DNA from: Micromonospora musae
Lineage (GTDB): Bacteria; Actinomycetota; Actinomycetes; Mycobacteriales; Micromonosporaceae
Assembly (NCBI RefSeq): GCF_003626635.1
Contig: NZ_RAZT01000003.1
Span: forward strand, 62,001-126,000
Direction of reading: 5' to 3'
DNA: 64,000 nucleotides
The notes beneath the pieces are model-generated. The model worked only from the letters and a program-made list of their open reading frames with translations, was not told the origin of the DNA and did not search any database. Position numbers and translations under genes: made by a program. Numbering within the stretch: position 1 is the first letter of the stretch; each line of letters begins with the position of its first letter. Positions 43,101 to 51,809 of the stretch are shown here, one piece after another.

Positions 43101-45645
43101 CCGGTGGATCGGGTTCACCGGTGGCGGCCTGCCGCGTCGGGTAGATCGCCGGATCGCCCTGCTTGACCCAGATCTCGCCGGTCCGGGTCACGTCGATGGT
43201 CCGGTCCTGGGCGACGTCCTTGTTGCCGTCCTCGTCGACCACGAGGAAGCCGACCGACCTCGCGCCCGGCTTGAGCTTCACCCAGGCGAAGCGTCCGTAG
43301 GAGTCCTCGCCGGCGAACGGCTGCCCCTGCGGCCACTCGGTGACGTACGCCGGGTCGATGTCGCCCCAGGCGTGGAGACGCCAGTCGTCGTACCCGCCGG
43401 CGGGGCGCTGGTAGTGCACCACCGCCCAGTCCCGCGAGGCGTCCTGCGCCGGGGTGCCCACGGCGGCGGTGGACCGGGCCGTGGCGGTGCGGCCCCGCCC
43501 GTCGCGGACCACCGCCTTGTACTCGAGCCGCGTTCCACCGGCCAGCCCGGTCAGATCGTGGTGGACGGTGTACGGCGCCCGCCGGGCGGTGCCGAGCAGC
43601 GTCCACTTTCCGTCGCCCACCCGGGCGGCGATCGTGACGGTGGCCAGCGGGTCGCCGGTGACCTGGGCGGTGACGGCGGCCCGGGTGGCGACCGCCTCGT
43701 CCGGCGCGGGCGTGGTGATGGTGACCGACGGCGCACGGCCGGGCTGCGGGATCGGCGTACCGGCTCGGTGCACCACCGCGGCGAGCGGCGGAACGGTCAC
43801 GGTCAGCCTGCCGTCCGCGCCCGCCGTGGCCGTGCCGGAGGCGCCGTAGACGCCGGTGAAGGTGGCGCCGGCCGACCAGGTGTCCAGGGTGACAGTCTGC
43901 GCGGTGTCCGCGTTGTTCACCGCCACCACGTACTCGATGCGCTCGCTCGGGGCGATCCGGGAGAACGCGAGGACGCCGGGTCCGTCGGCCGCGTACCGGG
44001 TGACCTGGACGCCGTCGCGCAGGGCCGGATGCGTGCGGCGCAGCGCGCCCAGCTCGGCGATGGTCCGGTAGAGCGGGTGGTTCGGCTCGTACTGGTCGTC
44101 GGCGTGGGTGCGGTCGGTGCCGAGCAGGTCGTCGTCGAGGTAGTCGGCCGTCGCCGAGGCGAACATGTCCTGGCGGGCGTCCTTGTCCCCGCCCGGTCCG
44201 GTGAAGCCCTGCTCGTCGCCGGAGTAGACGACCGGTTGGCCGCGGGTGAGGAACATCAGCTGGTGGGCGAGCTGGTCGCGGCCCAGGTGGGTGGCGGGGT
44301 CGGTGCCACCGGCGGCGATGAAGGAGCCGATCCGACCCATGTCGTGGTTGCCGAGGAAGGTGGTCAGCCGGTTGGCGTCGGTGTCCCGGGCGGCATAGAG
44401 GTCGTCGCGGGCGTACACGTCGGCGAGCGCCTTCGCGGAGCCGGCGCCGGCGGTGTAGCCGCGGGCCGCCTCCTGGAAGGCGAAGTCGAGGGTGGCCGGC
44501 AGGCCGCCGCGCCGCACGTACTCCGAGGTGATCTCCGGGTCGGCGCTGTACACCTCGCCGAACATGAAGAAGTCCTTCTTGCCGGCGCGTTCGGCGGCCC
44601 GCTCGACGCCCTGGCTGAACTGCGGCCAGAAGTCCAGGTTGACGTGCTTGACGGTGTCGAGCCGGAAGCCGTCCACACCGGTCTTGCCGATCCAGTCGCC
44701 GTAGACCTTCGTGAGGCCCTGCACCACCTCGGGGCGCTCGGTCCAGAGGTCGTCGAGGCCGAAGAAGTCGCCGTACTCACTGTTCTCGCCGGTGAAGGTG
44801 GAGTCACCCCGGTTGTGGTACATGGTGGTGTCGTTCAGCCACGCCGGCACCTTCGCCGCCGCGTCCGCCGGAGTGGCGAAGGTCGGGGTGTACGGGAAGG
44901 AGCTCTGGTCGACCGGGGGGAAGTCCCGGCTCCCGTCGGCGTGGTTGTGGTCCTCGAAGGCGCGGCCCTGCGCGTCGGCGTACGGGGAGGTCGCCTTGTC
45001 GACGTAGGCGTACCGATCCTCCGCGTACTTGATCACGTCGGCGGTGTGGTTGACGATGACGTCGAGGTAGATCTTGATACCGCGCTGGTGCGCGAGGCGG
45101 ACCAGCGTCCTCAGCTCCTCGTCGGTGCCGAAGTGCGGGTCGACCTGGGTGAAGTCGGTGATCCAGTAGCCGTGGTAGCCGGCAGAGACGTCGGCTCCGC
45201 TGCCCTGCACCGGACGGTTCTTGAAGACCGGGGCGAGCCAGATCGCCGTGGTGCCCAGCCCCTGGATGTAGTCGAGCTTCCGCAGCACGCCCTTGAGGTC
45301 ACCGCCGTGGTAGAAGCCCTTGTCCTTCGGGTCGTACCCGGTGCGCAGCCGGTCGCCCGTCAGCCCGCCCTGGTCGTTGCGCGGGTCGCCGTTGGCGAAC
45401 CGGTCCGGCAGCACGAAGTAGAACTGCTCGGCGCGGGCGTCGTCGGCCCCGGCGGCGAGGAGGGCCTCGGCGGAGGGCTCGCCGCGCCACTGCACCGCTC
45501 CGGCGGCGGTCTCGTCGACGCGGGTCGCCCCGGCGGCGAGGGTCGGCCCGAGCTGGCGGACGACCACCGGCGTACCGACGAGGGTGAGGGCGAGCAGGGC
45601 GACGAGGGCGAGCAGGGCCCTGCGTGGTGGTGGCGGGGATTCCAT
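40147..45645 (-). CDS. Secreted bifunctional alpha-amylase/pullulanase
   Basis: 1832 residues. A signal peptide ([16 protein letters not shown]) leads into a GH13 alpha-amylase domain (about 70-625) with DGFRLD (D330), FGEV (E364) and NHD (D435). Two starch-binding PUD/CBM41-type domains follow (about 739-845 with [14 protein letters not shown], and 852-945 with [14 protein letters not shown]). Then come an N2 and a CBM48 region ([16 protein letters not shown]) and a C-terminal GH13 pullulanase domain with [28 protein letters not shown] and VDAHDNEI. It should cleave both alpha-1,4 and alpha-1,6 bonds of starch outside the cell. ATG 45645 follows AGGAAGG. A promoter with a LacI-type operator lies upstream. 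Confidence 0.95.
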   Translation of the reverse strand: MESPPPPRRALLALVALLALTLVGTPVVVRQLGPTLAAGATRVDETAAGAVQWRGEPSAEALLAAGADDARAEQFYFVLPDRFANGDPRNDQGGLTGDRLRTGYDPKDKGFYHGGDLKGVLRKLDYIQGLGTTAIWLAPVFKNRPVQGSGADVSAGYHGYWITDFTQVDPHFGTDEELRTLVRLAHQRGIKIYLDVIVNHTADVIKYAEDRYAYVDKATSPYADAQGRAFEDHNHADGSRDFPPVDQSSFPYTPTFATPADAAAKVPAWLNDTTMYHNRGDSTFTGENSEYGDFFGLDDLWTERPEVVQGLTKVYGDWIGKTGVDGFRLDTVKHVNLDFWPQFSQGVERAAERAGKKDFFMFGEVYSADPEITSEYVRRGGLPATLDFAFQEAARGYTAGAGSAKALADVYARDDLYAARDTDANRLTTFLGNHDMGRIGSFIAAGGTDPATHLGRDQLAHQLMFLTRGQPVVYSGDEQGFTGPGGDKDARQDMFASATADYLDDDLLGTDRTHADDQYEPNHPLYRTIAELGALRRTHPALRDGVQVTRYAADGPGVLAFSRIAPSERIEYVVAVNNADTAQTVTLDTWSAGATFTGVYGASGTATAGADGRLTVTVPPLAAVVHRAGTPIPQPGRAPSVTITTPAPDEAVATRAAVTAQVTGDPLATVTIAARVGDGKWTLLGTARRAPYTVHHDLTGLAGGTRLEYKAVVRDGRGRTATARSTAAVGTPAQDASRDWAVVHYQRPAGGYDDWRLHAWGDIDPAYVTEWPQGQPFAGEDSYGRFAWVKLKPGARSVGFLVVDEDGNKDVAQDRTIDVTRTGEIWVKQGDPAIYPTRQAATGEPDPPVEEGTAVIHYRRADGNYDGWGLHLWDGAAHPTEWSDPMEPTGFDAFGALFRVPLAAGATGLNYILHKGDEKDLPDDQRLDLTGAGREFWLLAAVPGRLLPPTSTAGGGELDVTKQRAHWIDRSTVAWQTGPTDGKRYALVAAPAGGVRVVDGELVGTYTTLPLDARRNGLTEAQRAAFPHLWAYRSFALDRKDLAKVPAALRGQLLVTERDAEGRLLSATGVQLPGVLDDVYAPATEARLGPTYAGRTPTLSVWAPTARTVALQLFETPTAQPRTVAMKRDDRTGVWSVRGAREWTGEFYRYQVQAWQPATQQMVTASVTDPYSVALAPDSTHSQLVDLADPALAPPGWSGLRKPAAVPPSRAQISELSVRDFSVADPTVPAERRGTFLAFTEPSSSGMTHLRALGDAGVTHLHLLPAFDFATIPERRADQAQPPCDLAALPPDSEEQQRCVAAVAGSDGYNWGYDPLHYTVPEGGYAVDPAGAARTTEFRRMVAGVNGAGLRLVLDVVYNHTSAAGVDPKSVLDQIVPGYYHRLLDDGTIATSTCCANTAPEHAMMGKLVVDSVVTWAKAYKVDGFRFDLMGHHPKANILAVRAALDRLTPARDGVDGKSVLLYGEGWNFGEVADDARFVQATQANMAGTGVGTFNDRLRDAVRGGGPFDANPRSQGFASGLFTDPNGDPVNGSPDEQRARLLHQHDLIKVGLTGNLRGYRFTDSAGERVTGAEVDYNGAPAGYTAAPGEAVTYVDAHDNEILYDALAYKLPQGTSAADRSRMQVLALSTVVFSQGTGFVTAGSERLRSKSLDRNSYDSGDWFNQIRWDCAQGNGFGAGLPPAADNQDKWSYARPLLADPALVPDCAAIGATDARYAELLRIRASSPVFGLATAEQVQRRVAFPLSGAAETPGVLTMMLDGRGLDSRWSSVTVVFNATPQTATQRLPGLRGADVSLHPVLRASADPALRTASFDRASGTFTVPARSVTVFVQR

Positions 45646-45678
45646 CGACGGCCTTCCTCTGGTCGTGGATTGGCCCGC

Positions 45679-45717
45679 ACGCTAGCCCCCACCGAAAGGC
45701 ATTGCAAGACCTTGCAA
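45679..45717 (-). promoter_or_regulatory. Promoter with an overlapping LacI/MalR-type operator
   Basis: On the minus strand TTGCAA (-35, 45702-45707), a 17-nt spacer and TAGCGT (-10, 45679-45684) make a good promoter. The -35 hexamer is one half of TTGCAA-GACC-TTGCAA (45702-45717), a palindromic site of the LacI-family type used by maltose/starch repressors in actinomycetes. Repressor binding would block RNA polymerase directly. Confidence 0.7.
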
Positions 45718-45804
45718 GAACCGCCGGAACATGGCAGCAGCCTTGCGTAAGGACGGCGAAAGGGGCCGGCGGCGCATGCCACCGACCCCTTCCGGCAAGC
45801 GGGA

Positions 45805-46530
45805 TCAGAGACCGCCGCAGGTGACGCCGTTGACGGCGCACTCGGCGGGACGGGTCTCCGCCCGCTCCACATGGAACATGAGGCGCGCCGACTGGCCCGG
45901 CGCGAGATCCGCCCCGCCGCTGTACGTGTAGATGTCGTCGTTCTCGCGCAGTCTCCCCTGTGGAGCGTTCACCACCCAGGCGGTGGTCACCCGACCACCG
46001 GAGAAGCCCAGCCGGACCTGCCACTCCTGACCCGCCCCGGACTCGTTGCTGACCTGCACCTCGGCGATGAAGCCGCCGCTGAAGGTGCTGGTGACCCGGT
46101 ACCGGCCGGTCAGCTCGGGCTGGGCCGGAGGCGCCGGCGGGGCCGGCGGCGCGGTGGAGACCCGCGGACTCGCGGGAACCGACGGCGAGCCGGGGAGCAC
46201 CGACGACGGGCTCGGCGGGGACGCCGGCGCGGACGGGGTCGACGAGAGCGTCGGCGACGACGAAGGCGACGACGAAGGCGAACGCGTGCCGCCGGTCGAG
46301 TCGGCAGAGGCCGAACCGGTCGGCGACGCGGAGAGCCAGGGCGGCGTCGGCATCGGCGCGCCGACCTCCAGCCCCCGCGGCACCTCCGCGTCCGAACGGC
46401 CCCGGTAGGTGCCGAGCACTATGACCAGCAGCACCACCATGACCACCACCCCGGCGAAGACCACGATCCAGGGCGAGGACGCCACGGCCCTGCCATGTCT
46501 GTGTCGTGCGCCCTGACCCGTGCCGGACAT
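45805..46530 (-). CDS. Membrane-anchored protein with a CBM2-like domain (copy 1)
   Basis: 241 residues. A short basic cytoplasmic start precedes one membrane helix (WIVVFAGVVVMVVLLVIVLG, about 21-40). A Ser/Pro/Thr-rich linker (about 55-137) and a carbohydrate-binding CBM2-like beta-sandwich (about 138-241; TGRYRVTSTFSGGFIAEVQV, then EWQVRLGF) follow. It ends in C231-x6-C238 with VNG between the cysteines. It probably displays a polysaccharide-binding module outside the membrane. ATG 46530 follows GAGGGAGA. Tandem with a paralogue 39 bases away, which lies upstream. Confidence 0.8.
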   Translation of the reverse strand: MSGTGQGARHRHGRAVASSPWIVVFAGVVVMVVLLVIVLGTYRGRSDAEVPRGLEVGAPMPTPPWLSASPTGSASADSTGGTRSPSSSPSSSPTLSSTPSAPASPPSPSSVLPGSPSVPASPRVSTAPPAPPAPPAQPELTGRYRVTSTFSGGFIAEVQVSNESGAGQEWQVRLGFSGGRVTTAWVVNAPQGRLRENDDIYTYSGGADLAPGQSARLMFHVERAETRPAECAVNGVTCGGL

Positions 46531-46569
46531 GTCTCTCCCTCTGGTGGTCGCCCGGGGGAGCGTAACGGG

Positions 46570-47244
46570 TCAGTCGAGGGCGCAGTCGCCGCCGTTCACC
46601 CTGCAACCGCTGAGCTGGTCGTCGCGGTCGTCCCGGCTGAACCGCAGGCCCAACTCGACGCTGCGCCCCTGCGCGAGCGGCCCGACGCCACGCAGCACGT
46701 ACCGTCCGTCACCCCGGGGCACCACCCAGACCGGCGCGCCGACGACCCGCAGGTTCCGGACCCGGCCGGTGAAGGTCAGCTCGACCCGCCACGGCTCGGC
46801 CCGGCCGGTGCCGTTGCGCAGCACCAACTCCGCGGCGACGTCGTCGCGATCGGCGTCCCGCACCCGGTAGGTGGCGGTCAACGCCCCGCCGTCGACCGAC
46901 TCCGGTTGGTTCGACCGCGGCGCGGACGAAGTTCGGGACGGCGACGTGACCGTGGCCGGGGGACGCTCACTCCGGGACGGACGCACGTCGCTGCGGGAGC
47001 GGCTCGCCTTCGGCGTGGGCGAGACCGAGGCGGAGGGGGCTGTCGCAGCCGGGGAGACCGGTGGCACCAGCGGAGGCACCGAGGCCGCGGCCGGTTCCGG
47101 CTCACGGACCCGGAAGGAGAGGGACGCGACGAGCAGGAGGACCGCCAACGTGAGCACGCCGAGCAGCACGACGACCCACGGCACCGATGCCACCAGCTTG
47201 GGCGCGTTCCCTGGTTCCGGCGCGCCGGCAGGCCGCACAGGCAT
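46570..47244 (-). CDS. Membrane-anchored protein with a CBM2-like domain (copy 2)
   Basis: 224 residues with the same plan as its neighbour: membrane helix (VPWVVVLLGVLTLAVLLLVA), Ser/Pro/Arg-rich linker (about 50-120), and a CBM2-like domain (ALTATYRVRDADRDDVAAEL, WRVELTFTGRVRNLRVVGAP). It ends with C214-x6-C221 and the VNG motif. Sequence identity with copy 1 is low, so the duplication is old. ATG 47244 follows GGGGAGGGGA. Function unknown beyond probable carbohydrate binding. Confidence 0.76.
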   Translation of the reverse strand: MPVRPAGAPEPGNAPKLVASVPWVVVLLGVLTLAVLLLVASLSFRVREPEPAAASVPPLVPPVSPAATAPSASVSPTPKASRSRSDVRPSRSERPPATVTSPSRTSSAPRSNQPESVDGGALTATYRVRDADRDDVAAELVLRNGTGRAEPWRVELTFTGRVRNLRVVGAPVWVVPRGDGRYVLRGVGPLAQGRSVELGLRFSRDDRDDQLSGCRVNGGDCALD

Positions 47245-47350
47245 GTGTCCCCTCCCCTGAACCGACCCGCCAGCGTAGTCAGCCTCAGAGGGGAGGGGAA
47301 CGGCAGCTCGGTGCGAGCGACCAACCGTCCGGACGGCGGATGCGCTCCGG

Positions 47351-47740
47351 TCAGCCGGTGCGCACGACGGTACAGATGAGCGGGCCGCTGTCGGTGCCGC
47401 GCAGCAGGTAGCGGTAGTGCTCGCCCGGCACCCGCGCGCCGGTGCTGTCCAGGAACTCCCACTCCACCGCCACCATGGTGAGCAGCGCGGAGACCGGCTG
47501 CACGTCCTCGATGAGCGCGTGCGCGGCGATCAGTTCCCGCTCCTGGTAGTCCGGCGCCGCACCCACGAAGGAGAGCGCCACCGCCGCCAGCGAACTGAAG
47601 GAGAAGCTGTACGTGTCGGCGACCACCAGCCCAGGCAGGGCGTAGCAGCCGGCGAGGGCCGGCACGTCGCCGGCGGTCAGCGCCGCGCCGTACCGGTCGA
47701 AGAAGTCGCTCAGCGTACCGAGATCGGTGGAGGCTCTCAC
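47351..47740 (-). CDS. NTF2/SnoaL-like small protein
   Basis: 129 residues. Phrases of the NTF2 cone fold are FFDRYGAALTAGDVPALAGCY at the lid helices, then ALLTMVAVEWEFLD and EHYRYLLRGTD strands. No catalytic residues can be assigned. The start is GTG 47740, without an obvious SD. It lies 37 bases downstream of the gene ending at 47778, on the same strand. Confidence 0.68.
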   Translation of the reverse strand: MRASTDLGTLSDFFDRYGAALTAGDVPALAGCYALPGLVVADTYSFSFSSLAAVALSFVGAAPDYQERELIAAHALIEDVQPVSALLTMVAVEWEFLDSTGARVPGEHYRYLLRGTDSGPLICTVVRTG

Positions 47741-47777
47741 GGCGGAAGCAGTTGCCCGTCGCCGCAGCCGTCAAACC

Positions 47778-48461
47778 TCAGCGCGGCGGCACCCGCACCT
47801 CGATCTCGGCGCCGAGGCGGGCGGCCCCGGAGAGACCGAGGTCGTCGCCGCTCCAGAACCGGCCCGGGTCGTACCAGTTCGGACGCCGACCCGCCGGCAG
47901 CAGACCCATCGCCTCGTAGGTCACCGCCACCACCTCGGCGCAGTACGCCGTCTCCAACGCCCGGTCGGGGACCGTCGCCGGTCGGGGCGTCCTGCCGCCA
48001 TCGGCGCGCGGCAGCAGGTCACGGCCGGCCCGGGGCAGCTGCGGCAGCCGGCCACGCAGCCACCGCCAGGCCAGCTGCGCGGTCGACGGGAACGGCGTGC
48101 CGTCGAGCCGGGCGACCGTACGCAGCACCGCATTCTCCATCTCGGCGTCCGCCGGAGGGTCGAGCTGGCGCAGCCAGGCGCGCTGCCCGTAGCGGTTGGC
48201 CCAGACGCGCACCGCCTCGGCCAGGTCGTGCAGCTGCACACCGCGTTGGTGACCGCCGGACCACAGGTCCGGCAGGGACCTGCCCAGCTCCGCGTGCCAC
48301 ATCAGCGGCGGCATGTCGTCCAGCACCACCGCCATGCCGACATGGTTGACCGGGCTGTTGGTGGTGAGCTGGATGGCCCGGTCCGGCACGCTGCGGCCGC
48401 GGAAGACCCACAGGTCACCGGTGCGGGTCAGCTCCACCGCCTCGTCGAGGCTGACGCTCAT
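47778..48461 (-). CDS. Permuted papain-fold (YiiX/YebB-like) protein
   Basis: 227 residues. GDLWVFRGRSVPDRAIQ followed by SPVNHVGMAVVL (H40) and a late TAYCAEVVAVTYEAMG (C174) gives the His-first, Cys-last order of the permuted NlpC/P60 (YiiX/YebB-like) group. These act as amidases or lipid/peptide hydrolases; no signal peptide is present, so it is likely intracellular. ATG 48461 has no SD; a TAGGGT box lies 8 nt upstream. Divergent from a 60-residue membrane protein through overlapping -10 boxes. Confidence 0.7.
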   Translation of the reverse strand: MSVSLDEAVELTRTGDLWVFRGRSVPDRAIQLTTNSPVNHVGMAVVLDDMPPLMWHAELGRSLPDLWSGGHQRGVQLHDLAEAVRVWANRYGQRAWLRQLDPPADAEMENAVLRTVARLDGTPFPSTAQLAWRWLRGRLPQLPRAGRDLLPRADGGRTPRPATVPDRALETAYCAEVVAVTYEAMGLLPAGRRPNWYDPGRFWSGDDLGLSGAARLGAEIEVRVPPR

Positions 48462-48468
48462 AACCGTC

Positions 48469-48475
48469 TACCCTA
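48469..48475. promoter_or_regulatory. Overlapping divergent leaderless -10 boxes
   Basis: TACCCTA serves both strands: TACCCT (48469-48474) is 6 nt before ATG 48481 on the plus strand. TAGGGT (complement of 48470-48475) is 8 nt before ATG 48461 on the minus strand. Neither gene has an SD. Confidence 0.5.
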
Positions 48476-48480
48476 GATCG

Positions 48481-48663
48481 ATGCGGCGACGGATGCGGTG
48501 GTGGAAGGTGCTCGGGCTGGCCGGTCTCGCCGGCGTGGCGGCCACCGGGGTGGTGATCGCCCGCGCCGAGCGGCGCCGCCGCGCGTACACGCCGGAGGAG
48601 ATCCGGGCGCGGCTGCTCGCCCGGCACGCGGACGCCACGGCCCAGGGCGACGAGCTCCGCTGA
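48481..48663 (+). CDS. Small single-span membrane protein
   Basis: 60 residues. A basic start (MRRRMRWW), one hydrophobic helix (VLGLAGLAGVAATGVVIA) and a charged cytoplasmic tail ending in TPEEIRARLLARHADATA. It looks like a conserved small actinobacterial protein, function unknown. Leaderless start by sequence. Its stop is 10 bases from the convergent beta-helix gene end. Confidence 0.65.
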   Translation: MRRRMRWWKVLGLAGLAGVAATGVVIARAERRRRAYTPEEIRARLLARHADATAQGDELR

Positions 48664-48673
48664 ACGAGCCGGC

Positions 48674-50344
48674 TCACCCCTCGTCGTGGTGGTTGCCCTC
48701 CCAGCGGCCCCCGATCGGCGGGGTGTCCAGCCGCAGGGGGCCTTCGGCGTTGCCGGCGAAGTCGTTGTCCTGAACCCGGCAGTCCACGCAACTACCGTCC
48801 GAGGTGATCCAGAGCCCGTACGTCTGGCCCTGCTCGTCGCGGTGGTCCCAGATCCGGTTACCGCGCACCGTGGCCGAGTCGAAGGCGGCGTTGACCGTGA
48901 TGCCGGCCCGGACGGGCGGCGGCCCCGGCAGCTCGTACCTCGCCCCGGGGGCGGGAACGTCCGCGCTCCAGCCGCTGCTGGCGTCCGGCCGCACCTCGGC
49001 GAGGGCGAGCTCCGTGTCGGTGTTGCCCGCCACCACCGCCGTACGGGGGCCGACCCGTACCACCTTTCCCCGGTGACCGTCGGCGGGCCAGCGCGCCGAC
49101 CGGTCCGTCACGGCCCGCAGGCCGTACCGCACCGCCTCGCCGCTGCCGGAACCGGCCGGGGCGCGCCGCCGGCCGTTGTTGCGGATGCGGTTGTTGACGA
49201 CGACGGCGTCGGCCATCGGACAGTCGATCCGGATCCCGTCGAGGCCGTTGTCCCAGATCTCATTGCTGTCGATGACCACGTGCTCGGCGCGACCCGGGTA
49301 GACCCGGCCGAGAGCGTGCTGGTGGTGGCCGTACGCCCCGTTGCCACTGATCCGGTTGCCCCGCACGGTGTACGGACCCGGCGTGTTGCCGATGCTGACC
49401 CCGTCGCCGACGTTGCGGTCGATGACGCAGTCGGTCACCAGCCCGCCGCGACCGGCGACCCCGGCGGTGCCGTTGCCGGAGACGTCGAAGCCGGCCTCCA
49501 GGTTGCCGGTCAGTGTGCAGGCCGACACGATCAGACCGTCCGCGCCCCAGTCCGAGATGCCGAACCGGTTCGCCTGGCTGTGGCAGCCGATGATGCGAAA
49601 CCCGCGCGGCGGTGGCCAGTAGTCCTTCTGCAGCTCGAGGAAGATGCCGTTGGTGCCGTTGCCGACGGTGGTGCAGTTGGCGATGGTCAGCCGCTCCACC
49701 TCACCCCAGCCCCCGATGCCGACGCCGATTCCGGCGCCGCCGATCTCCTCGCCGTTGTCCAGCCGACCGCAGCCGACCACGACGCAGGCCTCGATGAGGC
49801 TGTCCTGGAGGAAGTCGCAGCCGAGGCCGGTCGCTCCGGTGTGGTGGATGTAGAGGTTGCGGAACACTCCCCGCACCACGTACTGGAGGCCGAGCCCCTT
49901 GGCGAGGTAGCTGTACTCGGCCATCGCCACGCCGGAGCCGTCGATCTGGAAATCGGCGAAGGTGCAGTCGGCGATGTGCCGGTCCCGACCCGCGCCGTGC
50001 TGGACCGTGGTCCAGTACGCCAGCGGCGTCGGATCGGCCCGATTCCCCTCGTTACTGAGTACGAAGCGGGTCGCCGCCGGGCCCGCCCCGATCAGTGACA
50101 CCCCGCTGCGCCAGATGGTGCCCGCGTCACGAATCGAGTAGATGCCCGGCGGACAGTAGATGACCCGAGGCCGGCCGTCGGAGGCGTACCCGGCGCCGAG
50201 GCGGTCGACGAGCGCGGAGAGTGCCGGCTGGTCGTTGGTCACCCCGTCGCCCTGCAAGCCGCACTCCCGCGCGTCGCAGTAAAGCGGTGCGCCGGCGACC
50301 GGCGTGGGCCGTAGCGCGACGGTCGGCAACCCGTGCTGCGACAC
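48674..50344 (-). CDS. Right-handed parallel beta-helix protein (pectate-lyase/GH28-like fold)
   Basis: 556 residues. The N-terminal pectate-lyase-superfamily cap has GLQGDGVTNDQPALSALVDR and VIYCPPGIYSIRDAG. Many rungs then end in NRISGNGAYG, NEIWDNGLDGIRIDCP, NNRIRNNG and NRIWDH. GTG 50344 follows AAGGAGCGCC. No signal peptide or anchor is seen, which is odd for a polysaccharide-cleaving fold. It may act inside the cell, be exported by a non-classical route, or be a structural beta-helix. No catalytic Asp set could be assigned confidently. Confidence 0.8.
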   Translation of the reverse strand: MSQHGLPTVALRPTPVAGAPLYCDARECGLQGDGVTNDQPALSALVDRLGAGYASDGRPRVIYCPPGIYSIRDAGTIWRSGVSLIGAGPAATRFVLSNEGNRADPTPLAYWTTVQHGAGRDRHIADCTFADFQIDGSGVAMAEYSYLAKGLGLQYVVRGVFRNLYIHHTGATGLGCDFLQDSLIEACVVVGCGRLDNGEEIGGAGIGVGIGGWGEVERLTIANCTTVGNGTNGIFLELQKDYWPPPRGFRIIGCHSQANRFGISDWGADGLIVSACTLTGNLEAGFDVSGNGTAGVAGRGGLVTDCVIDRNVGDGVSIGNTPGPYTVRGNRISGNGAYGHHQHALGRVYPGRAEHVVIDSNEIWDNGLDGIRIDCPMADAVVVNNRIRNNGRRRAPAGSGSGEAVRYGLRAVTDRSARWPADGHRGKVVRVGPRTAVVAGNTDTELALAEVRPDASSGWSADVPAPGARYELPGPPPVRAGITVNAAFDSATVRGNRIWDHRDEQGQTYGLWITSDGSCVDCRVQDNDFAGNAEGPLRLDTPPIGGRWEGNHHDEG

Positions 50345-50904
50345 CCGGCGCTCCTTCCGCGGTCGGTCCCGGGAACCACCGCCCGCATTCCCCCTCGCCC
50401 CGGCGGAAAACGCCCCGGCGCGGCGCATGGTCAACTCGGGGTCATTGAAGTCGGGGTGTCCAAGGCTTCGGTTACCGCGACTTCAATGCAGCCGGGTCGA
50501 CCACCTCACTGATCAGCCTCATTCGGCCATATTGTCCGGCTTGATGCACGGTGGTTCAGGATGAGTTATCCGTTATCGGGTGGGCGTCCCGCGTCCCGGG
50601 CCACCCCGGCTCTGGAATCACGCCGGGAGCCGGGTCGTTGAAGATGGGGCCGCGCCAGCACCCCGACGCTCGACGGAATGACCAGCCGGCCCGGACCGTT
50701 ACACCCTCGGGCCGCCGCAGCTCCCACGCCGCGGCAACCCCCGGAAAACCGGGGCCCAGGCGAAATGCCGCACCGGCCCCACCGTTGCACCCCGGACCGC
50801 CCGAGCAGGCCCACGCCGCTGGGCACCCCGTCACGACTTCACCAGTGCGACACCCGTGCGACCTCCCGTGCCGCGCGAACATCCTGAACAGAGAGGCACT
50901 CATC
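50345..50904. other. 560-base intergenic region with a palindromic repeat
   Basis: No gene is supported. It contains the palindrome at 50443-50488 and its extended flanks (about 50429-50505), then an AT-richer patch near 50515-50580 that could hold the promoter of the secreted peptidase. Clear -35/-10 boxes could not be fixed. A long leader of about 300 bases may precede ATG 50905. Confidence 0.55.
50443..50488. repeat. Palindromic element related to the one at 3092-3170
   Basis: CATTGAAGTCG (50443-50453) and CGACTTCAATG (50478-50488) are a perfect 11-bp inverted repeat. The flanks TCAACTCGG and GGGTCGACCA and the internal GGGGTGTCC match blocks of the 3092-3170 palindrome. Confidence 0.6.
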
Positions 50905-51558
50905 ATGCGTACCGATCTGATCCGCAAGACCGTTCTGACCGCCGCTGGTATCGCCGCCGCCGGCGGCGGCATCGCCGGTCCCGCCATCGCCGCCAACGCC
51001 GCCCCCGCCGAGAAGCCCGCGCAGGTCCAGAGCGACCGCAAGGGCCACAGCGAGCGTGAGCTGGACGTGCGCTACGAGGCCCAGCCGAACTTCTTCTACT
51101 GCGGCCCCGCCGCCGCCCGCAACGCCCTCTCCGTCCAGGGCAAGGACATCAGCATCGACGCCATGGCCAAGGAGATGGGCACCAACGTGCACGGCACCAA
51201 CTCGATCTTCGACATCACGCCGGTGCTGAACAAGGAGACCGGCAAGAACGCCTACCACAGCGTCGAGATGTCCAGCCCCACCGCCGACGACAAGCAAACC
51301 GATCAGCTCCAGGCTGACATCGTCCGCACCGTCGACGACGGCCGCGCCGTGGTCGCCAACATCTTCGGCACCGCCACCGACACCGACGGCAACGTCCACT
51401 CCTACGAGGGCGGGCACTACGTCAGCGTCATCGGCTACCGCGACGGCGGCAAGACCGTCACCATCGCCGACAGCGCCAACCCCAACATGGCCTCCTACCG
51501 GATGAGCGTCGAGCACCTCGCCGACTGGATCGCCACCCGCGGCTACTCCACCAACTGA
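50905..51558 (+). CDS. Secreted C39-like cysteine peptidase
   Basis: 217 residues. The signal peptide spans about 1-33 (VLTAAGIAAAGGGIAGPAIA, cut near ANA). The papain-like core is NFFYCGPAAARNALSVQG with Cys66 and the Gln-equivalent region before it, YEGGHYVSVIGYRDGG with His171, and TIADSAN with Asp189. This is the double-glycine-peptidase-like C39 fold without an ABC transporter, so it is an extracellular peptidase, or a binding protein derived from one. ATG 50905 follows AGAGAGG at longer spacing. A strong terminator follows. Confidence 0.82.
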   Translation: MRTDLIRKTVLTAAGIAAAGGGIAGPAIAANAAPAEKPAQVQSDRKGHSERELDVRYEAQPNFFYCGPAAARNALSVQGKDISIDAMAKEMGTNVHGTNSIFDITPVLNKETGKNAYHSVEMSSPTADDKQTDQLQADIVRTVDDGRAVVANIFGTATDTDGNVHSYEGGHYVSVIGYRDGGKTVTIADSANPNMASYRMSVEHLADWIATRGYSTN

Positions 51559-51578
51559 CCTGGAGCAGCCACCCCGAC

Positions 51579-51612
51579 CGAAGGGCCGGCCCCATCCGGG
51601 GCCGGCCCTTCG
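51579..51612. terminator. Strong terminator after the C39-like gene
   Basis: A perfect 15-bp stem (51579-51593 with 51598-51612; CGAAGGGCCGGCCCC core) around a 4-nt ATCC loop. Confidence 0.87.
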
Positions 51613-51809
51613 CCGTCTCCACACCACCCGCGCCCGGACCCACCGGAGGGGCGCCCAGCCACGATCGGGGCCCGACCCGACAAAGCGGACCGGGACCACC
51701 ACGATCAGGACCGACACCCGGCGGGCCGACGCAGGCCTCACGCCCACCGCCGAGGGGGCCGGCTGGCCGCACTCGCGGGGGCCGGCTCCGACCGGGGTCA
51801 GCCCTCGTC

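Noticed and set aside
40297..45750. A 1817-codon plus-strand frame opposite the amylase-pullulanase gene.
   Set aside because: High-GC antisense frame; the minus strand contains all catalytic motifs of two GH13 domains. The antisense translation is Arg/Gly/Val low-complexity without a recognisable domain.
50545..50904. An in-frame upstream extension of the C39-like gene by 118 codons.
   Set aside because: The extension has no SD, is low-complexity, and would bury the clear signal peptide starting at 50905.
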